Shown piece after piece: positions 16,093 through 23,727 of a DNA stretch of 64,000 nucleotides. The position numbers and the translations under genes are program-made. How positions within the stretch are numbered: the first letter of the stretch is position 1; each line of letters starts with the position of its first letter. Source of the stretch: Saccharopolyspora gregorii (GTDB lineage Bacteria; Actinomycetota; Actinomycetes; Mycobacteriales; Pseudonocardiaceae). The notes below the pieces were generated by a model. That model made no database searches and was not told the DNA's origin. It saw only the letters and a list, made by a program, of their open reading frames with translations. The stretch covers positions 2,418,001 through 2,482,000 of the forward strand of contig NZ_CP059556.1 in NCBI RefSeq assembly GCF_024734405.1, given 5' to 3'.

Positions 16093-16324
16093 TGGTGATC
16101 AGGGTCGGCAGTTCGTCGTGCAGCGCCCGGACGAAGGCCCGCGCGGCGGGGGAGGGGCGGGCCTGCCGCTCGAACAGCGGGCCGCCCGCGGCGTCCTCGG
16201 CGGCACCGATCTGGCGGGAGATCGCGGATTGCGTGTACCCGAGGGCTTCCGCGGTCGCGGTGAACGACCCGCGGCGGGCGACCTCGACGAGCACCCGCAG
16301 CCCGGTGAGCGTCAACTCCGACAT
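16088..16324 (-). pseudogene. Truncated LysR-type regulator (DNA-binding domain only)
   Basis: The 78 residues hold a complete LysR helix-turn-helix (LTLTGLRVLVEVARRGSFTATAEALGYTQSAISRQIGAAED) up to GPLFERQARPSPAARAFV. Normal family members have about 300 residues with a ligand-binding domain that is absent here. The frame ends at a TGA formed by the palindromic repeat at 16074-16092. It starts 12 bases after the stop of the SDR at 16336, on the same strand. A free LysR DNA-binding domain could still act, but a remnant is more likely. Confidence 0.65.
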
Positions 16325-16335
16325 GCCGTCCAGTA

Positions 16336-17166
16336 TCAGTGCCGGGCGCCGGTGAACTCGGCGTCGGCCGCGCCCGCCGACTCGCGCTGCGCCTCCCACC
16401 CGGCGAGCCGCTCGCGCACCGCGGTCGTGACCAGCTCGTAGGCGTCGGAGTTCAGCAGCAGCCGCAGCGGCGGCGCCGGGGACACGGCCGCCTCGATGAT
16501 CGCGTGCGCGATGCCGGAGGGGCTGCCGACCATCTCCTCTACCGGCGTCGGCGCCCGGTCCGCGGGCCCGCCGCGGTACGGCTCGCCGGCCGGGACCCGC
16601 TCGGCGACGTCGAAGAAACCGGTGCGGACCTGGCCGGGCTCCACCAGCACCGTCCTGATCCCGAACGGTTCCACCTCCTTCGCCAGTGCCTCGAAGTAGC
16701 CCTCCACGCCCCACTTCGTCGCGTGGTAGATCGCGAAGCCGGGGAAGGCGAGGTGACCGCCCATGCTGGACAGCTGCACGAACACCCCGCCGCCCTGCGC
16801 CCGCAGGTGCGGGACCGCGCGCCGGGCCAGCTGGATGGACGCGGTCAGGTTGGTGCCGATCATCTGCTCGACCTGCTCGTCGGCGAGGTCCTCGCCCGCA
16901 CCGAACACGCCGTAACCGGCGTTGGACACGAGCACGTCGATGCGGCCGAGCTCGGCGAACGCCTCGGCGAGGACCTGCTCGACGCGGGCGGTGTCGGTGA
17001 CGTCCAGGCTCCACCGCCGCAACCGGTCGCCGTGCTCCCTGGCGAGGTCGTCGAGCCGTTCGGGCCTGCGCAGGGTGGCGGCGACCCGGTCGCCGCGCCG
17101 CAGCGCCTGCTCGACGAGTTCGCGGCCGAAGCCGCGGGAACCGCCGGTGATGAACCACGTGGTCAT
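16336..17166 (-). CDS. Short-chain dehydrogenase/reductase (SDR)
   Basis: A 276-residue classical SDR and a close paralogue of the one at 12056-12886. It has the cofactor motif TGGSRGFGR (7-15), NAGYGVFGAGED, catalytic Ser in LSSMGG, and YHATK. The ATG at 17166 follows GGAGGAAG. The LysR remnant lies just downstream and may once have regulated it, so this copy may have lost its own control gene. Cytoplasmic; substrate unknown. Confidence 0.87.
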   Translation of the reverse strand: MTTWFITGGSRGFGRELVEQALRRGDRVAATLRRPERLDDLAREHGDRLRRWSLDVTDTARVEQVLAEAFAELGRIDVLVSNAGYGVFGAGEDLADEQVEQMIGTNLTASIQLARRAVPHLRAQGGGVFVQLSSMGGHLAFPGFAIYHATKWGVEGYFEALAKEVEPFGIRTVLVEPGQVRTGFFDVAERVPAGEPYRGGPADRAPTPVEEMVGSPSGIAHAIIEAAVSPAPPLRLLLNSDAYELVTTAVRERLAGWEAQRESAGAADAEFTGARH

Positions 17167-17310
17167 GCTGATCTGCTTCCTCCACTGGGTGGGAGGGCGA
17201 GGTGGTTCCCGGGCCACCACGCCGCCCTCCGCGGACACCACCCAGCCTCCGCCCGCCGACCCATGCCCACAAGCGAGGTTTCCGCACCTCGGCCATGCGG
17301 GAACCGCATG

Positions 17311-18603
17311 TCACACCACGCTGATCGCCCCGGTGAGGACGGCGAAGGCGATGTAGGCGACGGAGGCCAGCAGCACCCAGGGCAGCGCGAAGCGCTGGAA
17401 CTCGCCGAGGTCCCGCTTGACCAGGCCGAGCAGCACCCACAGCGGTGCCGAGGTCGGGCCGATCGAGTGCATCATCTGCCCGATCGCGCCCGCCCGGGCG
17501 ATCTCCACCGCCGGGATCCCGTAGTGCCCCGCGGATTCGGCGAGCACCGGCAGCACGCCGAAGAAGTACGCGTCGTTCGACATGAAGAAGCTCAGCGGCA
17601 GGCTGATCACCGCGGTGAACAGCGGCAGCAGGTTGCCCATCGACGCCGGCACCACCGACAGCAGCGCGTCCGCCATCGCCTTCGTCATGCCGGTGTCGGT
17701 CATGATGCCGGTGAAGATCCCGGCGCCCAGCACCAGCATCACGACCGGGACCGCGCTGCTCGCGTGCTTCTTGACGACCTCGGCCTGGTCCGCGAGCCGC
17801 GGGTGGTTGACGACGAGGGCGACGACGAACGCGAGCATGAACAGGTTCACCAGCTCGGCGACGCCGAACACCAGCAGCACCAGCAGCAGCACCGTGAGCC
17901 CGGCGTTGAACCAGGTCCGCCAGGTGCGCCCGTCGCGGTCCACCCGCTGTTCGGCGATCTCGGCGGCGAACTCCTCGATGACGGCGCGGTCGATGCGCTT
18001 GCGCTGAGCGCGCCCCAGCAGCCAGGAGATCGTGATGATGGCCAGCGAGGTCAGCGCCATCGGCGCGATCATGTGCACGAAGTAGTCGGTGGAGTCCAGG
18101 TGCAGCACGCTGATCCCGCGGGTCGCCGCCCCGCCCCACGGCGTGGTGCCGGAGATGGTGCCCAGCGCCATCGTCGCGATCGCGGCCAGCACCAGCGGGT
18201 TGATGCCCAGCCGAAGGTAGATCGGCAGGAACGCCGAGCACAGGATCATGTAGCTGGTGGTGCCGTCCCCGTCGAGCGCCACCAGCAGCGCGAGCACGGC
18301 GGTGCCGACGCAGATGCGCGCCGGATCGCCCTGCGAGAGGCGGATGATGCCCCGCGAGATCGGGTCGAACAGCTTCGCGTCCATCATCACGCCGAAGTAC
18401 AGCACCGCGAACAGCAGCAGGATCGCGGTCGGGGCGACGATCTCCAGGCCGTTCAGCATCATCTCGTCGAGGCGTCCGCCGAACCCGGCGGCCACGGCGA
18501 ACACGACGGGGGTGGCCATGATGGCGACGAAGGCGGTCAGGTAGCGGCGCATCACCAGCGCCATGAAGACGCCGAGGGTGGCGAAGCCCAGGACGGCGAG
18601 CAT
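17311..18603 (-). CDS. CitMHS-family citrate/tricarboxylate transporter
   Basis: A 430-residue membrane protein with about 11-12 transmembrane segments, of the CitMHS family of secondary transporters. Characterised relatives co-import citrate with a divalent metal ion and protons. Family features include LFAVLYFGVMMDAKLFDP (about 60-82), the DGDGTTSY motif (about 109-116) and FFMSNDAYFFGVLPV near residue 335-349. The ATG at 18603 follows AAAGGAG. It lies downstream of the racemase/dehydrogenase pair on the same strand, behind a 15-bp terminator-like hairpin at 18627-18662. It may import the hydroxy-acid substrate of those enzymes; that link is inferred. Confidence 0.85.
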   Translation of the reverse strand: MLAVLGFATLGVFMALVMRRYLTAFVAIMATPVVFAVAAGFGGRLDEMMLNGLEIVAPTAILLLFAVLYFGVMMDAKLFDPISRGIIRLSQGDPARICVGTAVLALLVALDGDGTTSYMILCSAFLPIYLRLGINPLVLAAIATMALGTISGTTPWGGAATRGISVLHLDSTDYFVHMIAPMALTSLAIITISWLLGRAQRKRIDRAVIEEFAAEIAEQRVDRDGRTWRTWFNAGLTVLLLVLLVFGVAELVNLFMLAFVVALVVNHPRLADQAEVVKKHASSAVPVVMLVLGAGIFTGIMTDTGMTKAMADALLSVVPASMGNLLPLFTAVISLPLSFFMSNDAYFFGVLPVLAESAGHYGIPAVEIARAGAIGQMMHSIGPTSAPLWVLLGLVKRDLGEFQRFALPWVLLASVAYIAFAVLTGAISVV

Positions 18604-18626
18604 CGTTGCTCCTTTGCTGCTCCCGG

Positions 18627-18662
18627 CGGTGGTGCGGGCGCGACGGGGCGCCCGCACCACCG
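18627..18662 (-). terminator. Strong hairpin between the racemase-like gene and the CitMHS gene
   Basis: A 15-bp perfect stem (CGGTGGTGCGGGCGC with its complement) closes a 6-base loop. It lies 55 bases after the racemase-like stop and only 23 bases before the CitMHS start codon, so it may act as an attenuator as well as a terminator. Confidence 0.6.
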
Positions 18663-18717
18663 GGGGAGCGGGGGTCGTGGCGAGGGGTGCGGCCGAGCCG
18701 CGGCCGGCGGGCCGGGC

Positions 18718-19344
18718 TCAGGCCGCGCCGAGCAGCTGCGTCCGCAGCGAGCGCGCGGCGAGCAGCGGCGGGCTCAGCACTTCCGTGCCGAGGTCCGCGG
18801 CGAGCGCGGCGGCGTGCGGGCTCAGCGAGTACTGCGCGAGCAGCACCAGGTCGGCCGCGGGCAGGTGCGGGCGCACCGCCACGGCGAGGGAATCGGCGCC
18901 GGCCGGCTGCGCGAGCGCGGGCAGGACTCGTGCCTCGGGAGCCGCGATGTCCAGCCGCCCGGCCGATTCCGCGAGCGCGCTGTCCAATGAGGACACCAAA
19001 ACGGCGGTGGTCCGGCCGCGGCGGGCGAGTTCGGCGAACGCGGCGTCGTCGGCGCCCCGCACCGGTGCGGACCACAGCTGCCGGGCGAGCCCGGCGACCG
19101 GCCCGTACATCGAGCAGCTCAGCTGCACCGCCTCCGCCCCGCCGTCCACGGCGTGCCGGATCAGCCCCAGCATCCGCCTGCGCAGCGCCGGGGTGAGCCC
19201 GCCCGCCGCGTCGGCCTCGGAGACCAGCCGGTCGTCCAGCAGGTTCCAGGCCGTCGCTTCCGGGAACGCCTCGCGCAGCGCCGCGTTCGCCGGTTCCACC
19301 GCGGCGGGCGCGGCGTGCACGAACGCCACGAGCGGGCGGGTCAT
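18718..19344 (-). CDS. Aspartate/glutamate racemase family protein
   Basis: A 208-residue cytoplasmic protein of the Asp/Glu/hydantoin racemase fold. The two-Cys pattern is only partly kept: QLSCSMYGPVAGL in the middle holds the first Cys region, while the second catalytic position, usually a Cys in a G-C motif, is replaced around LVLLAQYSLSP. Racemase activity is therefore doubtful, and a lyase or isomerase role such as on maleate- or malonate-like acids is possible. Its ATG overlaps the stop of the dehydrogenase gene by 4 bases (ATGA), showing coupled translation. Catabolism of a hydroxy-dicarboxylic acid is the likely setting. Confidence 0.65.
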   Translation of the reverse strand: MTRPLVAFVHAAPAAVEPANAALREAFPEATAWNLLDDRLVSEADAAGGLTPALRRRMLGLIRHAVDGGAEAVQLSCSMYGPVAGLARQLWSAPVRGADDAAFAELARRGRTTAVLVSSLDSALAESAGRLDIAAPEARVLPALAQPAGADSLAVAVRPHLPAADLVLLAQYSLSPHAAALAADLGTEVLSPPLLAARSLRTQLLGAA

Positions 19345-20435
19345 CTCGCGTCCGCGATGGCGGCGGCGACAGCGGCGGCGAACGCCGTCGTCCCGGCGGA
19401 ACCGCCCATGTCCGAGGTGCAGGTCCCGGCGGCGACGGTGCGCGCGATACCCGCGTCGAGCGCCGCGGCGGCGGCGCGCAGGCCCGCGTCCTGGTGCCGG
19501 TCTCCCAGCCACTGCAACAACATCGAGCTGGACAGCATCATGGCGATCGGGTTCGCGAGGTCCTTGCCCGCGATGTCGGGGGCGGAGCCGTGCGCGGCCT
19601 GCGCCATGCCCTGCCGGTCCGAGACGTTGATCGACGGCGCGATGCCCAGCGAACCGGCCAGCTCGCCGGTGAGGTCGGAGAGGATGTCGCCGAACATGTT
19701 CTCGGTGACGATCACGTCGAACTCGGGGGCGCGGCGCAGCAGGTGCACCGTCATCGCGTCGATGTGGTAGTCGTCCACGGTGACGTCGGGGTACTGCTCG
19801 GCGATCTCCCGGCAGACGTCGCGGAACAGGCCGGTGGTCAGCCGCAGCACGTTCGCCTTGTGCACGATGGTCAGCTTGCCGCGGCGCCCGCGGGCCAGCT
19901 GGAAGGCGGTGTGCGCGATCCGCTCCACGGCGGGCCGGGTGATGATGCCGTGCGCGATCGCCACGTCCGGGGTGGGCATGAACTCGCCGGTGCCCGCGTG
20001 GGTGTTGCGGTCGGCGTAGAAGCCCTCGGTGTTCTCCCGCACGATCACCAGGTCGGTGCCGGGGACCATCGCCTTCGCGCCCTCGAAGGACTTGGCGGGG
20101 CGGATGTTCGCGTACAGCCCGAAGCGGGTGCGGATGGTGCCGCTGGGGTTGAGCCGCGAGCGGTGCGGTTCCGGGTAGGCGGCGCTGTCGTGCGGCCCGA
20201 GCAGCCAGGCGTCGAGCTCGTCGAGCGCGGCCAGCGTGGACTCCGGCGAGGGCGTGCCGTGCTCCTCGATGGCGTCCCGGCCCAGCGGCAGCGGCACCCA
20301 CTCGACGGCCGGGGCCCCGGCGGCGGTGAGCGCGGCGTCCACGGCGCGGGTGGCGGCCGGCACGATCTCCGGTCCGATCCCGTCGCCTTCGAGCAGGCCG
20401 AGTCGGTAGGTGCGGGCGGATCGGGGTGCGGTCAT
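19341..20435 (-). CDS. Isocitrate/isopropylmalate dehydrogenase family (beta-decarboxylating) enzyme
   Basis: A 364-residue NAD(P)-dependent dehydrogenase of the family that oxidises and decarboxylates 2-hydroxy acids (isocitrate, isopropylmalate, tartrate, homoisocitrate). It shows LLEGDGIGPEIV at the N-terminus, the substrate Arg loop around TIRTRFGLYANIRP, VIVRENTEGFYADR, the catalytic Lys in VHKANVL, metal-binding Asp in TENMFGDILSDL, and HGSAPDIAGKDLANP. A tartrate- or malate-type substrate is more likely than isopropylmalate because no leucine genes are near. It heads an operon with the racemase-like gene. A GAGGTTATAACCTC palindrome 38 bases upstream is a likely operator. Confidence 0.85.
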   Translation of the reverse strand: MTAPRSARTYRLGLLEGDGIGPEIVPAATRAVDAALTAAGAPAVEWVPLPLGRDAIEEHGTPSPESTLAALDELDAWLLGPHDSAAYPEPHRSRLNPSGTIRTRFGLYANIRPAKSFEGAKAMVPGTDLVIVRENTEGFYADRNTHAGTGEFMPTPDVAIAHGIITRPAVERIAHTAFQLARGRRGKLTIVHKANVLRLTTGLFRDVCREIAEQYPDVTVDDYHIDAMTVHLLRRAPEFDVIVTENMFGDILSDLTGELAGSLGIAPSINVSDRQGMAQAAHGSAPDIAGKDLANPIAMMLSSSMLLQWLGDRHQDAGLRAAAAALDAGIARTVAAGTCTSDMGGSAGTTAFAAAVAAAIADAR

Positions 20436-20473
20436 GGATCTCTCCTCGGGTGGTGCGTTCCCGCGACATCCTG

Positions 20474-20487
20474 GAGGTTATAACCTC
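20474..20487. promoter_or_regulatory. Perfect palindrome GAGGTTATAACCTC, likely GntR operator
   Basis: This 14-bp perfect dyad lies in the 287-base gap between the divergent dehydrogenase and aldehyde dehydrogenase genes. A partial second copy (TTATAACG) lies at 20556-20563. The tandem-wHTH GntR regulator at 22646-23509 is the obvious candidate to bind it. Confidence 0.55.
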
Positions 20488-20722
20488 GCTCGGTCAAGAC
20501 CTGGAACCAGGGAGGTTCAGCCGAGCTGAGCAGCGGACTAGTGCGTGCGCAGTGCTTATAACGAATCGGATCGCGGTGGGCGCCGAGTTGGTACTTGTGC
20601 GTTGAGAAAAACCATCCGGTCGATTAGCGTCCTGCTCCGCCGGGACACCGCGGACCGCCGCGACCGGGCCGCGAACCCCGGAACCCGCACCCTCAGAACC
20701 CCTCCTGGAACGGAGCAGCCCC

Positions 20723-22099
20723 GTGACCATCCTGTCGATCGACCCGGCCACCGAGGCCGAACTGGCGCGGTACGAGGTGGACGGTCCCGCCGAAGTGGAC
20801 GCGGCCCTCGCGGCCGCCGCGACCGCCCAGCGGGCCTGGCGCCGGACGCCGCTCGCCGAGCGCACCGCGCTGCTGCGCGAGATCGCCCGCGTGCTGCGCG
20901 CCGGGCGGAAGCGCTACGCCCGGCTGATCACCGCCGAGATGGGCAAGCCGATCGCCGAAGCCGCCGCCGAGGTCGACAAGTGCGCGCTCACCTGCGAGCA
21001 CTACGCCGAGCACGCCGCGGAGCTCCTCGCCGACCGTCCTGTTCGGACGGACGACGGCGAGGCGCTGGTCGTGTGCGAACCGCTCGGCGTGGTCCTCGCG
21101 GTGATGCCGTGGAACTACCCGTTCTGGCAGTTCTTCCGGTTCGCAGCCCCCGCGCTGGCCGCCGGGAACGGCGCGATCCTCAAGCACGCCAACAACGTTC
21201 CGCAGTGCGCGCTCGCGATCGGCGAGGTGCTGCGCGACGCGGGCGCGCCCGCGGGGCTGTGCCGGGCGCTGCTGGTCGAGGTGCCGGTCGTCGCCGAGCT
21301 CATCGCCGACGACCGGATCGCCGCGGTCACCCTCACCGGATCCACCGAGGTCGGCGCGATCGTCGCCGGACAGGCCGGGAACGCGCTGAAGAAGCAGGTG
21401 CTCGAACTCGGCGGCTCCGACCCGTTCCTGGTGCTCGCCGACGCGGACGTGCCCGCCGCGGCCGCCGCCGCGGTGCGGGCCCGGTTCACCAACGTCGGCC
21501 AGTCCTGCGTCAACGCCAAGCGGTTCCTGGTGGCCGAGCCGATCGCCGAGGAGTTCGCCGCCGCCTTCACCGCGGCCGCCGAAGCGCTGCCCGTCGGCGA
21601 TCCCACCGACCCGGCCACCCGGATCGGCCCGATGACCCGCGCGAACCTGCGCGACGCCCTGCACGACCAGGTGCTGCGCACGATCGCCGCGGGCGCGCGG
21701 CTGCGCACCGGCGGCGAACCGGTGCCGGGGCCCGGTTTCCACTACCCGCCGACTGTGCTGGACCACGTCGAACCGGGCATGGCCGCGTTCGACGAGGAGA
21801 CCTTCGGACCGGTCGCGGCGATCACCCGCGTCGCCGGTGCCGAGCAAGCGGTGGAACTGGCCAACCGCACCGAGTTCGGCCTCGGCGCCGCGGTGTGGAC
21901 CCGCGACCTCGCGCTGGCGCGGCGCATCGCCGCCGAGATCGACGCGGGCGCGGTGTTCGTCAACGGCGTCGTCGCCTCCGACCCGCGGCTGCCGTTCGGC
22001 GGGGTGAAGAAGTCCGGTTACGGCCGCGAACTGGGTGCCGAGGGCATCCGCGAGTTCGTCAACGTCAAGACCCTCTGGATCCGCGAGGAGCGCGCCTGA
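20723..22099 (+). CDS. NAD(P)-dependent aldehyde dehydrogenase (succinate-semialdehyde type)
   Basis: A 458-residue cytoplasmic aldehyde dehydrogenase. Visible are MPWNYPFWQF (cofactor pocket), LTGSTEVGAIVAG, the general-base Glu in LELGGSDPFLV, the nucleophile Cys in GQSCVNAKRF, and EETFGPVAAI. The LGGSDPFLV and GQSCVNAKR forms are usual for the short GabD/Sad group acting on succinate semialdehyde or similar. Its TGA overlaps the ATG of the cupin gene. It is divergent from the dehydrogenase/racemase operon and probably shares control by the downstream GntR. The natural aldehyde is not defined. Confidence 0.88.
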   Translation: MTILSIDPATEAELARYEVDGPAEVDAALAAAATAQRAWRRTPLAERTALLREIARVLRAGRKRYARLITAEMGKPIAEAAAEVDKCALTCEHYAEHAAELLADRPVRTDDGEALVVCEPLGVVLAVMPWNYPFWQFFRFAAPALAAGNGAILKHANNVPQCALAIGEVLRDAGAPAGLCRALLVEVPVVAELIADDRIAAVTLTGSTEVGAIVAGQAGNALKKQVLELGGSDPFLVLADADVPAAAAAAVRARFTNVGQSCVNAKRFLVAEPIAEEFAAAFTAAAEALPVGDPTDPATRIGPMTRANLRDALHDQVLRTIAAGARLRTGGEPVPGPGFHYPPTVLDHVEPGMAAFDEETFGPVAAITRVAGAEQAVELANRTEFGLGAAVWTRDLALARRIAAEIDAGAVFVNGVVASDPRLPFGGVKKSGYGRELGAEGIREFVNVKTLWIREERA

Positions 22100-22515
22100 T
22101 GCCCGAGCACGAGACCTTCCCCGCCGCCGTGCTGCGGCCGGCCGAGCTGTCCGCGTTCTCCCGCGGCGGCGGTGCCCGCACCATCCCGCTGGTCACCCGG
22201 GAGCGCGGCGCCACCACGTTCCTCAACGGGCAGACCCTGTTCGAGGGCGGGGCGGGCATCCCGCTGCACACGCACGACTGCCCGGAGAGCGTGGTGATCC
22301 TCGAAGGTGATGCGATCGCCGAGATCGACGGCGTCGAGCACGAGCTCACCGCCTTCGACACCACCTACGTCGACGCGGGGGTGCCGCACCGGTTCCGCAA
22401 CGCCTCGGCGACCGCGCCGATGCGCATCCTGTGGACCTACGCCTCCGTCGACGCCACCCGAACCCTGGTGGCCACGGGAGAAACCCGGCGCGTCGACGCG
22501 GAGCACGGGGCCTGA
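22099..22515 (+). CDS. Small cupin-domain protein
   Basis: A 138-residue single-domain cupin. Motif 1 is GIPLHTHDCPESVVILEGDA (about residues 51-70, with metal-binding His, His and Glu) and motif 2 includes DTTYVDAGVPHRFRN with the last His. It starts inside the aldehyde dehydrogenase stop (TGATG overlap), so both are made together. Cupins in such operons often act as isomerases, dioxygenases or sugar/acid-binding proteins; the exact role cannot be told. Confidence 0.8.
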   Translation: MPEHETFPAAVLRPAELSAFSRGGGARTIPLVTRERGATTFLNGQTLFEGGAGIPLHTHDCPESVVILEGDAIAEIDGVEHELTAFDTTYVDAGVPHRFRNASATAPMRILWTYASVDATRTLVATGETRRVDAEHGA

Positions 22516-22645
22516 CGCCTGCCTCGTCCGGAACCTCGCCACCGGGCTGGCGCCGCGGGATCCCGACCGTCGGGGCGGGAACCGGCGCCGGCGCCGAAGT
22601 AGGCTCGCTCGGCACACCGCCCCCTCGCGGAAGGACCGGGAGCTC

Positions 22646-23509
22646 ATGGCGACGCCCCTCGTCGAGCAGATCGCGGCGCGCATCGCGGAGCACATCCGCG
22701 AGGAGCGGCTCGTGCCGGGCACCCGCCTGGTGGAGCGGGCGCTCGCGGAGCGCCTCGCGGTGTCGCGCTCGCCGGTGCGCGGCGCGCTGCGGCTGCTCGC
22801 CGCCGACGGCGTGGTGGCGGCGGGGGAGCGCGGCGGCTACGCGGTGCTGCGGGTTCCGGACGCCGCACCGGTGGCCGAGGACGGGGACGGCGTCGAGGCG
22901 ACCTACCTGCGGATCGCGGGGGACCGGTTGGACGGGCGGCTGCCGGAGCGGGTGACCGAGAGCGGGCTCGCCCGCGAGTACGGGCTCACGCCCGCGCAGC
23001 TGTCCCGGATCCTGCAGCGGATCGGTGCCGAGGGCTGGATCGAGCGGATGCCCGGCTACGGCTGGCGGTTCCGGCCGATGCTCACCTCGCAGGGCTCGTA
23101 CCGGGACAGCTACCGGTTCCGGTTGACGATCGAACCGGCCGCGCTGCTCGAACCGGATTTCCAGCTGGACGAGGACGCGGTGCGGGAGGTGCGCGCGCAG
23201 CAGCAGCACCTCGTGGACGGCGCGATCCGGGAGGTCGGCGACGCGGAGCTGTTCGACCGCAACAGCGCGTTCCACGAGGTGCTGGTGCAGTGCTCGGGCA
23301 ACGCGTTCTTCATCGACTCGCTGCGCCGGGTGGACCGGTTGCGCCGGTTGGTGGAGTACCGGCGGACGCTGCCGCGGGACCGCGCGGTGGTGCGCTGCCG
23401 CGAGCACGTGGAGATCGCGGACCTGCTGCTGGCGGGGCGCCGGGCGGAGGCGGCGGAGCGGCTGCGCGAGCACCTGGGCTCGGTCGGCGCCGAGAAGGCG
23501 GGGGAGTAG
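22646..23509 (+). CDS. GntR-family regulator with two winged helices and an FCD domain
   Basis: A 287-residue regulator with an unusual N-terminus. The first GntR winged helix spans residues 1-72 (LVEQIAARIAEHIREERLVPGTRLVERALAERLAVSRSPVRGALRLL). A second helix-turn-helix follows at about 88-152 (RITESG-like region with LAREYGLTPAQLSRILQRIGAEGWIERMPGYGW). The all-helical FCD ligand domain starts near residue 160 and contains FHEVLVQCSGNAFF with metal-site histidines and REHVEIADLLL. It lies on the same strand as the aldehyde dehydrogenase and cupin genes. It probably represses both arms of the locus, with an organic acid as inducer. Confidence 0.85.
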   Translation: MATPLVEQIAARIAEHIREERLVPGTRLVERALAERLAVSRSPVRGALRLLAADGVVAAGERGGYAVLRVPDAAPVAEDGDGVEATYLRIAGDRLDGRLPERVTESGLAREYGLTPAQLSRILQRIGAEGWIERMPGYGWRFRPMLTSQGSYRDSYRFRLTIEPAALLEPDFQLDEDAVREVRAQQQHLVDGAIREVGDAELFDRNSAFHEVLVQCSGNAFFIDSLRRVDRLRRLVEYRRTLPRDRAVVRCREHVEIADLLLAGRRAEAAERLREHLGSVGAEKAGE

Positions 23510-23588
23510 TGCCGGTCGCGCTCCGTGTTCGGTCCGGTCCGGGGTGGCGCGCGGAGAACTTCGCATTCGTCCTGTTCACGTGGTATTT

Positions 23589-23609
23589 GCGATGTGCCCG
23601 CAACATCGC
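23589..23609. promoter_or_regulatory. Inverted repeat and promoter region upstream of asnB
   Basis: GCGATGT-N7-ACATCGC is a perfect 7-bp dyad in an AT-rich gap, followed by a TATGAT-like -10 box at 23616-23621, about 107 bases before the asnB start. An operator for the asparagine synthetase promoter is plausible. Confidence 0.4.
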
Positions 23610-23727
23610 GACATCTATGATTTACATCACTCGGCGTCACACTTTTGCTCCGCAGTGAGCGCGGGTCCCGGCCACTAGCGTCCATTTCGTTAGTTTGAGC
23701 AGCTATCTAAATGGGTGAGGTGGTCGT

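Noticed and set aside
19341-20435. Annotation as leuB (3-isopropylmalate dehydrogenase).
   Set aside because: No leucine genes are nearby, it is coupled to a racemase-like gene and a CitMHS transporter, and a second member of the family occurs at 50461 in an acid-sugar operon. Only the family call is safe.
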